Part shown: in pieces, positions 49,040 to 61,478 of the stretch
Layout of the letters: each line of letters begins with the position of its first letter
How positions within the stretch are numbered: position 1 is the first letter of the stretch
Source of the DNA: Macrobrachium rosenbergii
Taxonomy: Eukaryota > Arthropoda > Malacostraca > Decapoda > Palaemonidae
NCBI RefSeq assembly: GCF_040412425.1
Contig: NC_089788.1
Location: 66,082,720-66,146,719, forward strand
Reading direction: 5' to 3'
DNA: 64,000 bases
Made by a program: the position numbers and the translations under genes
The notes under the pieces: generated by a model
Databases searched by the model: none
Told to the model about the DNA's origin: nothing
What the model saw: only the letters and a program-made list of their open reading frames with translations

Positions 49040-51235
49040 TTAACCCTTAAACGCCTATTGGACGTATCATACGTCGACTAAAATTGTCTGTTGGGTGCCG
49101 AGTGGACGTACCGTACGTCGACTACAAAAAATTTCAACCTTCGGTCAACTTTGACTCGACCGAAATGGTCGAAAAACACAATTGTAAGCTAAAACTCTTA
49201 CATTCTAGTAATATTCAATCATTTACCTTCATTTTGCAACAAATTGGAAGTCTCTAGCACAATATTTCGATTTATGGTGAATTTTTGAAAAAAACTTTTT
49301 TCTTATGCACGGGCGGTAACTCAGCCGAAAATTTCATAAATTCTTTCGTCATTTTGTCGTAATTTTTGCACTGTTCTATATTAGATGTTACATAAAGTTT
49401 TATATATGAAAATGTGTGCAATTTCATGTACAATACAGCAAAATACAGCCCATGGTTGTAGCTTTTATCATTTTGGAAATATTTTCATATAAACCACGAT
49501 AACTGCCAAGATTTCAACCTTTGGTCAACTTTGACTCGACCGAAATGGTAAAAAAATGCAATTTTAAGCTAAAACTCTTACGATCTAGTAATATTCAATC
49601 ATTTACCTTCATTTTGCAACCAATTGGAAGTCTGTAGCACAATATTTCGATTTATGGTGAATTTCTGAAAAAAACTTTTTCCTTACGTCCGCTCCAGAAA
49701 TTCTTTCGTCACGTTGTCGTAATGTTTGCACTGTTTTATATTAGTCGTTACATAAAGTTTTATATACGGAAATGTGCGCAATTTCATGTAGAATACAACA
49801 GAAAATAACTCATGGTTGTAGCTTTTATCAGTTTTGAAATATTTTCATATAAATCACGATAACTGCCAAAATTTCAAGCTTCGGTCAACTTTAACTTTCG
49901 ACCGAAATGGTCAAAAAACGCAATTATAAGCTAAAACTCTTACATTCTAGTAATATTCAATCATGTACCTTCATTTTGCAACAAACTGGAAGTCTCTAGC
50001 ACAATATTTCGATTTATGGTGAATTTCTGAAAAAAACTTTTTTCCTTACGCCTGCGTGTAACTCGCCGAACATCTCAGAAATTCTTTTCGTCATGTTGTC
50101 GTAATGTTTGCATCGTTTTACATTAGTCGTTACATAAACTTTTATATATGAAAATGTGCGCAATTTCATGTAGAATACAACAGAAAATAGCTCATGGTTG
50201 TAGCTTTTTATCAGTTTTGAAATATTTTCACATAAATCACGATAACTGCCAAAATTTCAATCTTGGTCAACTTTAACTCGACCGAAATGGTAAAAAAACG
50301 CAATTGTAAGCTAAAACTCTTACATTCTAGTAATATTCAATCGTTTAACTTCATTTTGCAATAAATTGGAAGTCTCTAGCACAATATTTCGATTTATGGT
50401 GAATTTTTTAAAAAAACATTTTCCTTATGTCTGCGTGGTAACTCGGCCGAACATCTCAGAAATTCTTTCGTCTCGTTGTCGTAATATTTGCACCACTTTA
50501 TATTAGTCGTTACATAAAGTTTTATATATGACAATGTGCGCAATTTCATGTACAATACAACAAAAAATAATTCATGGTTTTAGCTTTTATCAGTTTTGAA
50601 ATATTTCCATATAAATCACGATAAATAGAAAAAATTCGACTTTCGGTCAACTTTAACTCGACCAAAATGGTCGAAAACTGCAATTGTAAGCTAAAACACT
50701 TACAGTCTAGTAATATTCAATCAGTTAGCTTCATTTTTTCAACAAACGGGAAGTCTCTAGCACAATATTTCGATTTATGGTGAATTTTTGAAAAAACATT
50801 TTTTTACGTCCACGCGTTCATTTAATTCATGCATCATTTTGTGATAATATTTCTCTGTGTTGCTTTGATAGTTTTAAAATTTGTTATATACCAAAATCAT
50901 TGCAATTCAGTGTACAATACAACTAAAAAAATTAACTCATTAGCTTTAACCGTTTTGCTTACAGCGATTTGTATACAATTATATACGAGTTTTTTTTCGC
51001 TGTCATATATTCCAATATTTATATATGATAATGATATTTTTTTTCATTTCTGATGGTTGCATACTAAACTTCAGGCAATGACAAAAAACATGAGCCAAAA
51101 ATGAACTCTTAATCTTAAAAACTAAGCGTGCTGTGATTTTTGAAAAAACTTTTTCCGCTTCAGCGCTAACTCACCGAACGCCGCCGGCATACGGAGACGT
51201 TTTTTTGTAAATAGGGCTTGGCGTTAAAGGGTTAA
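49040..51235. mobile_element. TTAA-flanked piggyBac-type element with internal tandem array
   Basis: The ends read TTAACCCTTAAACGCC and GGCGTTAAAGGGTTAA, inverted repeats with one mismatch and the TTAA target on both sides. Four full units of about 360-382 bp and one partial unit begin near 49,131, 49,511, 49,871, 50,253 and 50,632. Each contains TCGGTCAACTTTGACTCGAC, CTCTTACATTCTAGTAATAT, AGCACAATATTTCGATTTAT and AAATTCTTTCGTC. No transposase is present. Confidence 0.88.
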
Positions 51236-51439
51236 GCAAAGACAGATGCTCAGAATTGATACTATTGAAATGTTAAAATTATATTAAAGTACTGTACTAT
51301 TGGAATTATATTAAAATGATAAATAGTATAAGTGTTTCAGGATGATAGTATAAGCATTTTTAGAGGGTATGTTTTATGATAAAATAATGATTTACGGTAC
51401 ATACTAATTTTCAAATATTAATATTAAGTTTAATAAGAT

Positions 51440-51860
51440 TAAATAATAACACTAATTAAAAATAATAATTCTCTCTTATTTAGATGAGAGAATTTTTCCG
51501 ACATGTAATATGTACGTATGTTTCTTTTGTATGATAAATAAATGATTTACCTAATAAGTACTAATTTTCAAATATTAAGATTACGGTAATAAGATTAAAT
51601 AATAATAATTATATTTTCCATGCATTTGTGTAGTAAATTTTTTAACATTAAATAATAACACTAATTAAAAATAATAATTCTCTCTTATTTAGATGAGAGA
51701 ATTTTTCCGACGTAATATGTACGTATGTTTCTTTTGTATGATAAATAAATGATTTACCTGATAAGTACTAATTTTCAAATATTAAGATTACGGTAATAAG
51801 ATTAAATGATAATAATTATATTTTCCATGCATTTGTGTAGTAAATTTTTTCACATTTTAA
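51440..51860. repeat. Tandem doubling of about 197-205 bp inside the long MITE
   Basis: The block from AATAACACTAATTAAAAATA through GATGAGAGAATTTTTCCGAC and GATTACGGTAATAAGATTAA to CATTTGTGTAGTAAATTTTT occurs twice in a row, with a 3 bp difference (CATGTAATATG against CGTAATATG). Confidence 0.9.
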
Positions 51861-53219
51861 ACAAACAATTAGTGATTCCCAGTCTTTTTCCTTGACTTGA
51901 GAAAGGAGGGGGAGGATAAATGTCAATTTACTTGTTAGTTTGACATATTGGCTGGAGGGGAGTGTTGCCCTCAGAAGCTCATGTATTTCAGTCTTTTGAT
52001 ATGTAAGGAGTTATTCTTCTCTCTCTCTCTCAGGAAAAGATACTGTTTGTGTGTGTTGTTTATAGTACTTTGAAAATGTGTAGTAAAGGTATTACATCTT
52101 TGGAAGACGAGACAAATTTTTTTGTTGTCAGAGAGATTAAAGATAAACTCTCTCTCTCTCTCTTTCTTTCTTTCTTTTGCCCCAGCCAGCCTAGTTGAAT
52201 ATAAGTCAAAGTGGTAACTCTGTTTCTCTCTGCTTTGGGTGGAAGGCTTAGAAGTACGTATGTGTATATATTTAAGGGTATTGATGTTTAGGATGACTTT
52301 GAAATTATAATAATAATATAATTTCAAAGATAAATACAATAATAGGGTAGTAATTTAAGATATTTGATGTAGGATGATACTTTAAGTATACATTTGTTAT
52401 TTGAACTTTTAAGACAGGCAGTTATAGTGTTTTTAGAGGGGAAGGTAGCAAGTATTTGCGGATGTTAGCTATTCGTGGGGGATGGGGTCTGGAACGCATC
52501 CCCCAGCGAATACGGGGGTTTACTGTACTTTGTCAAATGTGGCCTTAAGCGTGTTGCATTCCTGTGGTTATTAAGATTTTTAGCTCTTGTTAAACTTTTT
52601 TTAAAAATGAGTATTATCATTTTATAATACTACCTTTGTTATTGATTTCTCAGGCTATTAATGCTACAATTATTTTGTAACATTCAATATGGTCATCATT
52701 AACAAATCCAGTTGATGCCTGTTCTTAGACATGAAATGGTTATATAGTTCATATCCTATAGCAAAAAAAATTTTTAAAGGACACACTCATTATAATCTGC
52801 CACAAACTAAAAAAACCATTAAATAAAAGTAAATACTGTACAACCTATTATGTTTATTTCTTAATAACTCTGAATTCTTATGAGTTGTACCACAAAGCTC
52901 TCATATTACTAGTATATGCAGAAACAATAATATGCCATAAATGTGGCTTGAACAACTCGCTGTTATGACTACTGCTGATTAAATATCTACTCTCAGCTAC
53001 ATATTTCTGTAATTAAGAATTATACTTATCATTCATTTAAACATATTCCACGATGCTTCTTTATACCAGTCAGCTGCCACGTCAGTGCTGGTACTGTTGG
53101 ATTTATCCTTTCCATGCTACAGGAGCATAACTTTCTCATAATGTCTGCTTGTCTTTACAAGGTCATTGCTTTTTCCCCTGTATGCTTTTTTATCCTACAA
53201 TATCGATTGCTCAAGTGCG

Positions 53220-53990
53220 GCCTGCTGTGTTGACTGCGTACTCTTTGCTTGCTGTGATGGTGATGCTGACTCTTGTCATTGTGCCTGCTGAGTGCTTCCC
53301 TTGATTTTGTTGTTTCTAGGTATTGTGAGTAATTTTAACCATGTTACTCCTTTGGTTTCATTTTCTGCTCATATTGTATTTTGGACGTGCTTCATCAGTG
53401 CCTTCTGTACCTGCTGCACCTTTTTCAATTTTCTTTAGTGATACTTGTGGTTTCTGTTCCACCTGCTGTGCTACCTACTTGTGCTTTATTGCTGTTTCTG
53501 CAGTGTAGCCTTCACGTACTACTCCAGTTGTTCTTGCAATACTAACTCTGACTACTTATGCTGCACCTACTGCTTCAGTGTCCTTGTCGACTGCTGCTTG
53601 CACCACTTTAACAGTTGTTCTTGTGTTTCCCTCCTCATGCTGGAATATTGCGCCCCATCATATTCTGGTGCTGTCGACATTCCAGTTATACCATGTCTTG
53701 GAGACTCACTCTACAGGAACATGTTGATACAGTTTCCCTGAGCAGAAAATGTCTCTCCTCCCAGTTCCAGCAGTCCTAGAGTGTCCTGTAGCCCTTTCTA
53801 CAGTAATGGTTCAGGCAGAAGTTCACTTACCTCTAAAATGGAGCACTCTTAAGACTAATTTAAGGGATCATGACAGTGACAGGACCTTCCTCCACTACAC
53901 ACCAATCTTCATCCAGGACCTCTGATTGTCAGCACCATCACTGACTGACAAGGCTGATGATGCCACTAAGTTGGACTCCTGTCTTTGATT
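53220..53990 (+). pseudogene. DIRS 4 gag-like region
   Basis: In the best frames it is rich in Val, Pro, Ala, Thr and Ser (ASSVPSVPAAPFSIFF, PVVLAILTLTTYAAPTASVS), then EQKMSLLPVPAVLECPVA and LKWSTLKTNLRDHDSDRTF. The low-complexity Pro/Val stretch followed by a basic SLKT.LRD.DSD.-type segment resembles the first gene of crustacean DIRS elements, from memory. Several stops interrupt it. Confidence 0.5.
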
Positions 53991-54045
53991 GCAACTTGTC
54001 TCCTCCATTCTGTACCAAATAGGAAGGGAGGGAAGTCTTCAGAAG

Positions 54046-54070
54046 TTCCTCTCTCTCTCTCTCTCTCTGT
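54046..54070. repeat. Short (CT)n tract
   Basis: Eleven to twelve CT units occur; comparable short CT runs are at 52,018-52,032, 52,149-52,172 and 63,826-63,840. Confidence 0.8.
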
Positions 54071-54572
54071 CTCTCCAGCTGATGTTACTTCCTAATCCAG
54101 AGCAGCCACTCCCAGTTATCCAAAATGGTAGAACTTGCTGTTACCTGTGATCTCCCTGGCCCCTGCCACCTTAAATCAAGGAATTATCAGCACATCCTAG
54201 TCACTCAAAAGCCAATTTTGATCCAGTGGTGGCATAGTTTGCATATTCATATCTTCTGACAAGAACAGTGAAGGAGAAGCTAATACTGTAGCTTACCTCA
54301 GGAATCAGGGAGGAACAATATCCAATCCTCTTTGTCATCTGGTGGTGATCCCCATGTGAGCAGAGGCCAACCAAGTCAAAATTGTCCCAGGGTTCATGCC
54401 AGAAAGGCAAACAGTCATCTTAAGACAGCCTTAGTTGGGTAAGAAATTTCTGCCTTCGGAGTGGTTACTGGATACTGAAGTTTGCAAGGATCTTTGGTGA
54501 CTGTAGAGCATGCCCCCACTGGGCCTCTTCACTACAAGCCAAAACCACGAGTTCCTGGTGTAGCGTTTGGCA

Positions 54573-55560
54573 AAAATGGATTCAGTCACCTGGAAGTTGG
54601 GTGCCATGTTTTATAGTTGGGAAAACCTCGATGCTTACACCATCCTTCTGTTCAGCCAGATCAGGAAGGTCCTAATAAACCTTAGAATCTGTAGCTACTC
54701 CACTGTGATACTGATTGCTACTCTGGAGACAGCATGATTGGTAACCATACCTTCTTCAGTTGCTAAAGGACCATCCCAGATCCCTGCACACCTGGGAGTC
54801 TCTCCTTCGCCAAAAACCATTGACTGTACAAGGAACACTCCACCATCAACCTCTACCAGATAAAATGGGATGAATTCTTTCAGTGCTATGGCGAGAGGGA
54901 CATCATTCAACTCGCTGCCTTACCTCTGTGATTGTAGTTATCTGTATCTGTACCTCCCAAAGAAGTTCGTCAAAATTTGCAGAAAAAAGCTACAGGACAG
55001 CCTTCTCAAAACTGATGCAGCTTAGGGGAATTGAAGTGACTGCATCCAGAGACTACAGGGAAACCTCCATCATTTCAAAGAATAAGAAGTCTCCCTCAGA
55101 GGACAATCCAGCCACCAAAATGAAACCTCTGTAGTCCTCCAAAACCCGCCCCACGAGGGTTCTATATGACTACTGCAAGGGGCAGCTGTGCTGTATCTTA
55201 TTATGGAGAATGCTTTCCCACTAGCTTTTATAACTTGAAGATGTGAGAGTTGCATGCACTATCTGGCAACACTGCTGTGGGCTAGTAATTTTTTCAAGAC
55301 CATATTGCCAAAACTCAGATGGATGGCACTCAAGATTTGACATTTTTTCTGTGAGTGTTTATTCATCACTACCTTGAAGACTTGGCACTTGAGAGGCGAA
55401 GACTCTTATCTCTTCATGTTAATGCATCAATGTAGGGGATTTGTCTCTTAAGAGCACTATGTCCCACTGGCTGAGGCAGGTTATCTTTCAGGCATATGCA
55501 AATGTTTCAGAAGAGGTGACCAGTAAGTCTGTGCATGAGATCAAAGCCCTCTCAACTAAT
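54573..55560 (+). pseudogene. DIRS 4 post-RNase H segment and tyrosine recombinase
   Basis: The first block reads DSVTWKLGAMFYSWENLDAY and FSQIRKVLINLRICSYSTVI, the conserved DIRS segment before the recombinase. YQIKWDEFFQCYGERDI (about 54,860-54,910) is the start of the core-binding domain. The C-terminal block at 55,449-55,565 reads KSTMSHWLRQVIFQAYANVS, followed by KSVHEIKALSTN; HEIK is the His-x-x-Arg motif with Lys. The Tyr-containing tail is not clear. Frameshifts separate all blocks. Confidence 0.65.
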
Positions 55561-56666
55561 GTCAGTCAACCTTTACCCCTTCATAATTTCCAGATTAACT
55601 CAAGGGGATAGGATTGTACTTGGGAATGTTGGTTGCAGCAAGACATTTTACTGGCAGCAAAAGATATATTCTACACTTCTCTCTTTTCCTTCTCCTAATC
55701 TCAGCCCCCTTACTCATTCCTCATGTCAAGAGATATAATCTTATGGGGTATGAGCATACATGTCTCACCTGAATGGCAAGTTGATCTTTGCATCAGGTTT
55801 GCAATATGTCAAAGTGTAAAGTCATTTACACTGGATGTTTAACTGCCTATGTTCCCTCACCTAGTCTGTCCCAAATTGCTCCACTGTACTTTGCAAAGGC
55901 TGGTCCTCTCAGCTGCTTGACTTCCTGCTTAAACTGTGATTCAGGTTGATGGGTTTGGCAATAACATAACATATTTGAATAACAAATTGTATTTTTCTTA
56001 GGTATAAAAACTAGTTTTTTTATAGGAGTATCTTTCAGGGCAAGCCAGAAACCAGTGAAACTTGGTTACAAGGTAGTTAAGACTCCTGAACCCTGGCTGG
56101 TCTGATGAGATAGTTGGCCATAGAAGTAGGCCTGAATGCCCCATCTTAGATGAGAAGTGGTTACTCTAGTAAGGAACTATTGGAGAAACATGAAGTCTCT
56201 TGCAGTAGACTTCATGTGCATGTCAGCCCAGATGCTATGCTTTAAAGAGGGAATAAGGATGGAATGGAATCCAGTAATTCCACTTCCACCAGGCCTGGGT
56301 GCATTGGACAAGGTATAGACTTTATCCACATAGGGCTCAGGTGACTACACAAAACGTTGCATAGCTATCACAGGTCCCAGTGAAGTGTTTGGAACCTGTG
56401 AGTAACATCCCTTGGGTAGAATGAGGAACAGAGAGTCTGATATATCAGAAACCTGTCCTTATTACCTGGAAAGTTCAATCAAACTGTGAGGGATTTCGAG
56501 ATCCCTCCCTTGAGAAGGGAACCAACCTTCTTGTAAGAGGTGATGGTCTGATGCACTCATACAAAGCCAAAAGACAGAGTTTCTAGACAACTCTTTCCAG
56601 TGCTAATTAGTACTAATGTAAGAAGAACCACTTCAACTCTGAAGTGCGTAACTTCAAATAGTACTG

Positions 56667-57030
56667 AAATGACAAATTTTTTAATCAGTGTGTATTTTTC
56701 ATAGCTAACAAACCTATAGTCTTAACTTACGGATAATTCTAGCGCCAGCTGGAAACCGGTAAAAAGTAAAACACACGAGGAATTGGTGGCAACAGGGTAG
56801 GTTGATAGACCTAGGTGGCAACTGTCACCTCCATCGTGTATGAATCGAGGGGATGATGCCGCAGTTTCTTTCAGTCCAGGAAACTTGATTGAGGGGTGGC
56901 TAGAGGTGGGCAGTAGAAGTTAAGACTGCAGTATAAGTTAAGACTGCAGATTTGTTAGCCATGAAAAATACAATAAGACTGCTGGTTTGTTAGCCATGAA
57001 AAATACAAATTGATTAAAAAATTTGTCGTT
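56667..57030. repeat. Fold-back terminus (DIRS 4 type)
   Basis: Arms ACAAATTTTTTAATCAGTGT-GTATTTTTCATAGCTAACAAA (from 56,671) and TTTGTTAGCCATGAAAAATAC...AAATTGATTAAAAAATTTGT (to about 57,028) are inverted. The right arm carries a doubled inner part (TTAAGACTGCAG twice, and TTTGTTAGCCATGAAAAATA twice). Right after, 57,040-57,070 repeats the left-arm motif (AACAAACCTGGGTCTTAACT), suggesting a second element end abuts it. Confidence 0.75.
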
Positions 57031-60000
57031 TGTTCATATGTGGAACAAACCTGGGTCTTAACTTATGGATAGACTCTCAGCAAAACAGTATCTGATCTTG
57101 ATATCTGCTTCAGATTTGGAGAGAATAATTGAGGAACCCTCAATCTCCTATCAAGAGAGATGAGACTTGAGCTACCGTTCCTACTGAGGAACGATGAAAT
57201 GAGAATGATTTTTGCCTTAACAGAAACTGAATGCAATATAGCTAGTCAAAAGACTTCCTTAGTCATATGCCAAGGCCAGGAAAGAACAGTCCAAGTGTAA
57301 AGAATCCCTCCAATAGTGAAATAGTCTTGAAAGATACGTTTGTAATGCATAAAGCACTAGAACGTAAGTCTCTTGGGACCGAAGCTTCTGAGATGTGGAA
57401 ACTATTCAGCATTTAATCAGACAAAGACTGTAAAGGCAGGCCTAGCCTTTACTTCATACTGACAGACCTGACTCTGCTAAGGTAAAAGGGAAAGTCTGCG
57501 ATCTGCTGATCATAAGCTCTGAGCAGAGAGGCTCCCCCTTCTATTGTACTTAATAGAGATGTCCCTCCCATTGATGCAAGTTTGGCAAAAACTTAAACTT
57601 ATTAAATTCCTTGCTACCCCATGAGAAAACTCATTCTCTTAGGGGCCACTAGAGAATTCCAGCATAAGCTGCTCAACAGCAAAAGTAAATAAGAGGGTGA
57701 CAAGGAAAGAGGGCTGGGTTGCTATCACTGTTACTTCGATGAAAAAAAAAAAACCACACACACACAGACACCAGCAGCTATGGAAACACCTCTGCCAGAG
57801 GCCAATAAGGAACTACCAATGCCAAGGGAAGGAGAAGAAATGAGGAACACTGTTTATCACTCCTCAAAGAAGTTAGTGAAAGAGAACAACAAACACAATG
57901 AAGGTTTCTACAAGTGATGGAACTTAATTCCATCACTGCTCTGAAACCAAAAGTGGAAACAGAAAACCTAAGTTCTCCTTAATCCTAGTTTCTACCTGTC
58001 GATAATGGGAACTCAGATACTCCAAACTTGTTTGCTATACATGAGAGCAGGGACCTAAATGCCCCTGCACCCAGACACTGACAGTTGTGCCGAATTGCAG
58101 TGATATTCTGCAAAATGCATAATGCAGACAATGTAATGGTAGCAAGCCATCCACTTGAGCACCTGCTCTGATAAAGGAAGTAAAGGATAAGATACCTCTC
58201 ATTACATAAAACAATCAAGTCTCAATGGTGATGTAACCCCTCATCCACCACGAGAGGTTTTCAACTATTCCAAAAACTTGTATGTAAAATACACAGCAAA
58301 CTCAGTGAGAATGTTGCAGTGGCAAACTTATGTGCCCCTTCCCCCCCTTCAGATGCCAAAACCAAAATGATACTGAAGGCAGAGAGGAAACCCTTGCAAA
58401 GGTTTCTCTTGCCATAGAAAGTGAAAGCATTTTCAACACTTGCTTTAAAAACATGAAGCAGCAAGAAATCTGAATTGACACTGCACTTCATTGCTGTGTC
58501 AGACACAAATGAACATGAAGGTTTGTACAAGTGATATGAGATACCTAATGGTGACAGAATACCTAGGATTGCCTGCCAAGGCCAAGAAGGCTTTTCCTGC
58601 CAGGACAGGAACTGTGCCACAATTTCCTAAAACTCATTAACATAATGGGCATCTAAAAGTCACTCTCCACTGCTGAATGTCAGTAAGTTTAGGTACTTAC
58701 TGCTGCTTAGGGATGAGGTTGAACTTCATTTAACTGATCACAAACCTCTGTTTGTGACAAAAATATGAGAAGTCCACTAAGGCATGAAGGCATCATGTCC
58801 TTAAAAGAGCCCATGCTGAACCAGTTTATATAATATTCCTAGGAAATGGTCCTGACAGCATTGCCTACCATTGTGTACTGGTAGACAGTACTGCCTCTTG
58901 CTATGTTCAGGTATTTTTGAGAGTTAAGAAGAATGGGTACTTGATAGTACTGTATTCACCCTTCAGTTTTCACAGCAGGTAAGAGGTCCCCTCTCTCTTG
59001 AATGGGTACTCGAGCTGTACCCTGCACGTGCCACTACAGGCAGGAAGGGTCACCCTCTATAACGGCAGCTGAGGAGCGAAATAGCCACTCTCAACTACCC
59101 CCATTCTTCAGCTTTTACTTCAAACCTGGTACCACCAGAGTGAGGTTGTAAAAAGAGTAACTCTGTTTTACCCAACAATGAACAATTTTGAAGCGAGAGG
59201 CTACTTTTATGGAAATCTTGTTTCAAGAAAAGGAGAAAGACTAATTATTTCTTGAATAGAACCAAGCTTGCTCGTGGATTGGAGCTTGCAAGTGCTAGGG
59301 AAGGGAAGCCTACCTTTGGATTCCAATCAGCTCCATAATGGAGATCTCATACTGGACGAGATGCCTAATTTTGTGTAGACTCTTAGTGTAATAACCGCAG
59401 GTAAAAATCACTAAGTGGTTAAAAGAAGAGTAATAGAGATGGCCTCCAACACCATAAGTATTATTGTGGTAAATATAAACCATTTTGATGTAACCTCTGA
59501 AAATGGGAGATTGGTAGATAGCCCACAGGCTGGTTGAAATTGTGCCCAAGGAGTCACTTCCACCACCTCTGGTATGAATACCTCCTCTTGCTAGAGAGCA
59601 GCAGAGAAGAAGTTTGCACAATCTGCATGAGACAAAGGCACTTCCTGACCGAAGATCTGTGTTAATTGTCTTCAGAAACTATTCTAACTATGACAATTTG
59701 CCCAGGATTATACCCAAAGGTCATCTCTGTATGTGTGACTGAGGGCCGGAACGAAGCCATGCTTGCCTCCTTAATATTTTTGCTCATGATGAGCAAAATA
59801 AACTCTAGTAATTGCATCTGCAGGAAATCCAGAAAAACTGGACTCTCTGACCCATCAGATTCTTGGAGGCCTGTGCTGCTCCTCCCTCAGCAATGAGAGA
59901 CTACCAGAACTGTGCTCCTTGGGGCATTCCCAAACCAATACCAAACCAGAGGAGTCTTTGTTAGAAACCCATTCTGACTCAAACACAGCTGCCCTCCAGG

Positions 60001-61237
60001 CTTTGAGGCTTGGTAAAACCAAGAAAGAAGTAGAGGAACAAGCCCTGGTACTGTTCCCCAACTCACCTACCTGCTGCACAGCTTAGTCAACCCACAAGAA
60101 AAGGAAGCTTTAAAAAAACTCTCCATGGAGAAGGTAACTCAGGCTGCATAGGTTCCAGAAATGCAAATATTTCAAGCACAGAAACAATGCAGGTTCACAC
60201 CACAAACCACCTGATGAAGCCTGAGAAGGAGAACCTTCCTTGCTACCAGTGTGAAACTGATCCGTAGACCAGGGTTATGGCTAGCAAATGGGCCACGTAA
60301 ACACCACACTGAGCAGGTTATGGAAACCCCTCTGTGCAACCGTGAGGTGTTATGGTGAGAAGATTCAATCTCCTCATCTGTCCATCACGATTGTCCAATT
60401 AATGTGGGACTGAGAGAGCAGTATACCCCATTGTTAGCAGTAAACCCAGTCCACAGACCAGGTAAGCAAACAGGCAAACAAGCCACACACATCCCTCACT
60501 GAGTGGGTCGTGCAAACCCATCTCTGTGCGACTGCAAAGAGTCAGGGTGAGAGGGGGACAACTCATGCACCAGAACAATATGAATATGAGAGCTCACTGA
60601 AAGACAGGATGGGAGGAGACCAAGTCTAAACAGGCTGGCAGAACAGCGCAAGAATAGTAAGTGACATGGTCTGGGAGTGAGGAATACTTCACTTCTCACC
60701 CCATCTCAACCCATTTGTATTACTGTAGGAACAATTAAGGTTTCATAACATACTAAATATATTTCATACAACCCTCTTCATCGTACATGAGGTGCTCACT
60801 GTCCATCCACCTATTCTCACCAGGTCACATACTTTTTACCAAAAACAGTAAATGCATGAACATCCACTCTTATTATGATTAATGGATGTGTGTAAAATCC
60901 TTTATTGTAAACACATTGATATAAGAAACCCACTAACTGTAACTAGAATGAATTTCAATTTGGAAGGGTTGACAAAGCAGAAGAGCCTTTGAAAAAAACA
61001 GGAGATCCAGGTACAAGAAGTCCAATTTCTGTAGATCATTGATGTTGGAGCTAAGAATGACCTCAGAAAACCAGGTAGCTTCTGTTAAGTCATGAATACA
61101 ATGGAATACATAACCCCAGATAGTGCATGCACAAGGCACATGACCAAATGTGGCAGACTTGATGAGAAACATCCATAGACACTGCACCAAAACTTTAGTA
61201 AGATTTTTCTTCATGGTTTTATCTAAGATTAAAGAAG
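57031..61237 (-). other. Unassigned repeat-like sequence, possibly a decayed - strand DIRS relic
   Basis: The sequence begins with a terminal motif like that of DIRS 4. Longer - strand open stretches lie at 58,261-58,620 (KPSWPWQAILGILSPLG), 59,310-59,621 and 59,855-60,079, without diagnostic motifs. The base composition and the position of an end motif suggest a retroelement read from right to left, but no RT, RNase H or recombinase block was found. I cannot name any gene here. Confidence 0.3.
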
Positions 61238-61478
61238 TACAGTAAACTCCCGGATTCACATTCTCACAATTCGCGGACCCAGTGATTCGCAAGAATTTTC
61301 TGTGGAACCTATCTATAAATTATTTGCGGGAAAACTCACCCCATCATGGATTTTTTCATAGAGTAATGTTCTGTATTTTCATATTATTTTCATGAGTAAA
61401 TACTGTACTATACCTACATATACATTTTATGTTAAAATAATGATTTACAGTAGTAATTTTCAAATATTAACATTAAGT

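Larger units (their letters stand above)
48690..52525 (+). mobile_element. Long TA-type MITE copy interrupted by a TTAA element
   Basis: The left end is degenerate (CTCACAATTCACGGGATTTT, compare 61,262) and the right end GCGAATACGGGGGTTTACTG is intact at 52,506-52,525, followed by TA. Interior landmarks shared with the copy from 61,240 include TTTTCTGTGGAAC, GATTTACTAATTTTCAAATA, GATGAGAGAATTTT and AGGCAGTTATA. There is no coding capacity. An (AAT)n microsatellite (48,893-48,960) and the piggyBac-type element (49,040-51,235) lie inside. Confidence 0.75.
53040..57030 (+). mobile_element. DIRS-type retrotransposon 4, RT-deleted
   Basis: Gag-like (53.2-54.0 kb), post-RNase H (54.57-54.8 kb) and tyrosine recombinase (54.87-55.56 kb) remnants occur in DIRS order, and a fold-back terminus lies at 56,667-57,030. 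RT and most of RNase H are missing. I could not identify the left terminal repeat. Because the blocks are decayed and the terminus is separated from the recombinase by about 1.1 kb, the boundaries are uncertain and more than one copy may be mixed. Confidence 0.55.

Noticed and set aside
53445..53741. Cys/Tyr-rich 98-codon frame that could look like a toxin or membrane protein
   Set aside because: It is an out-of-frame reading of the low-complexity gag-like region of DIRS 4.
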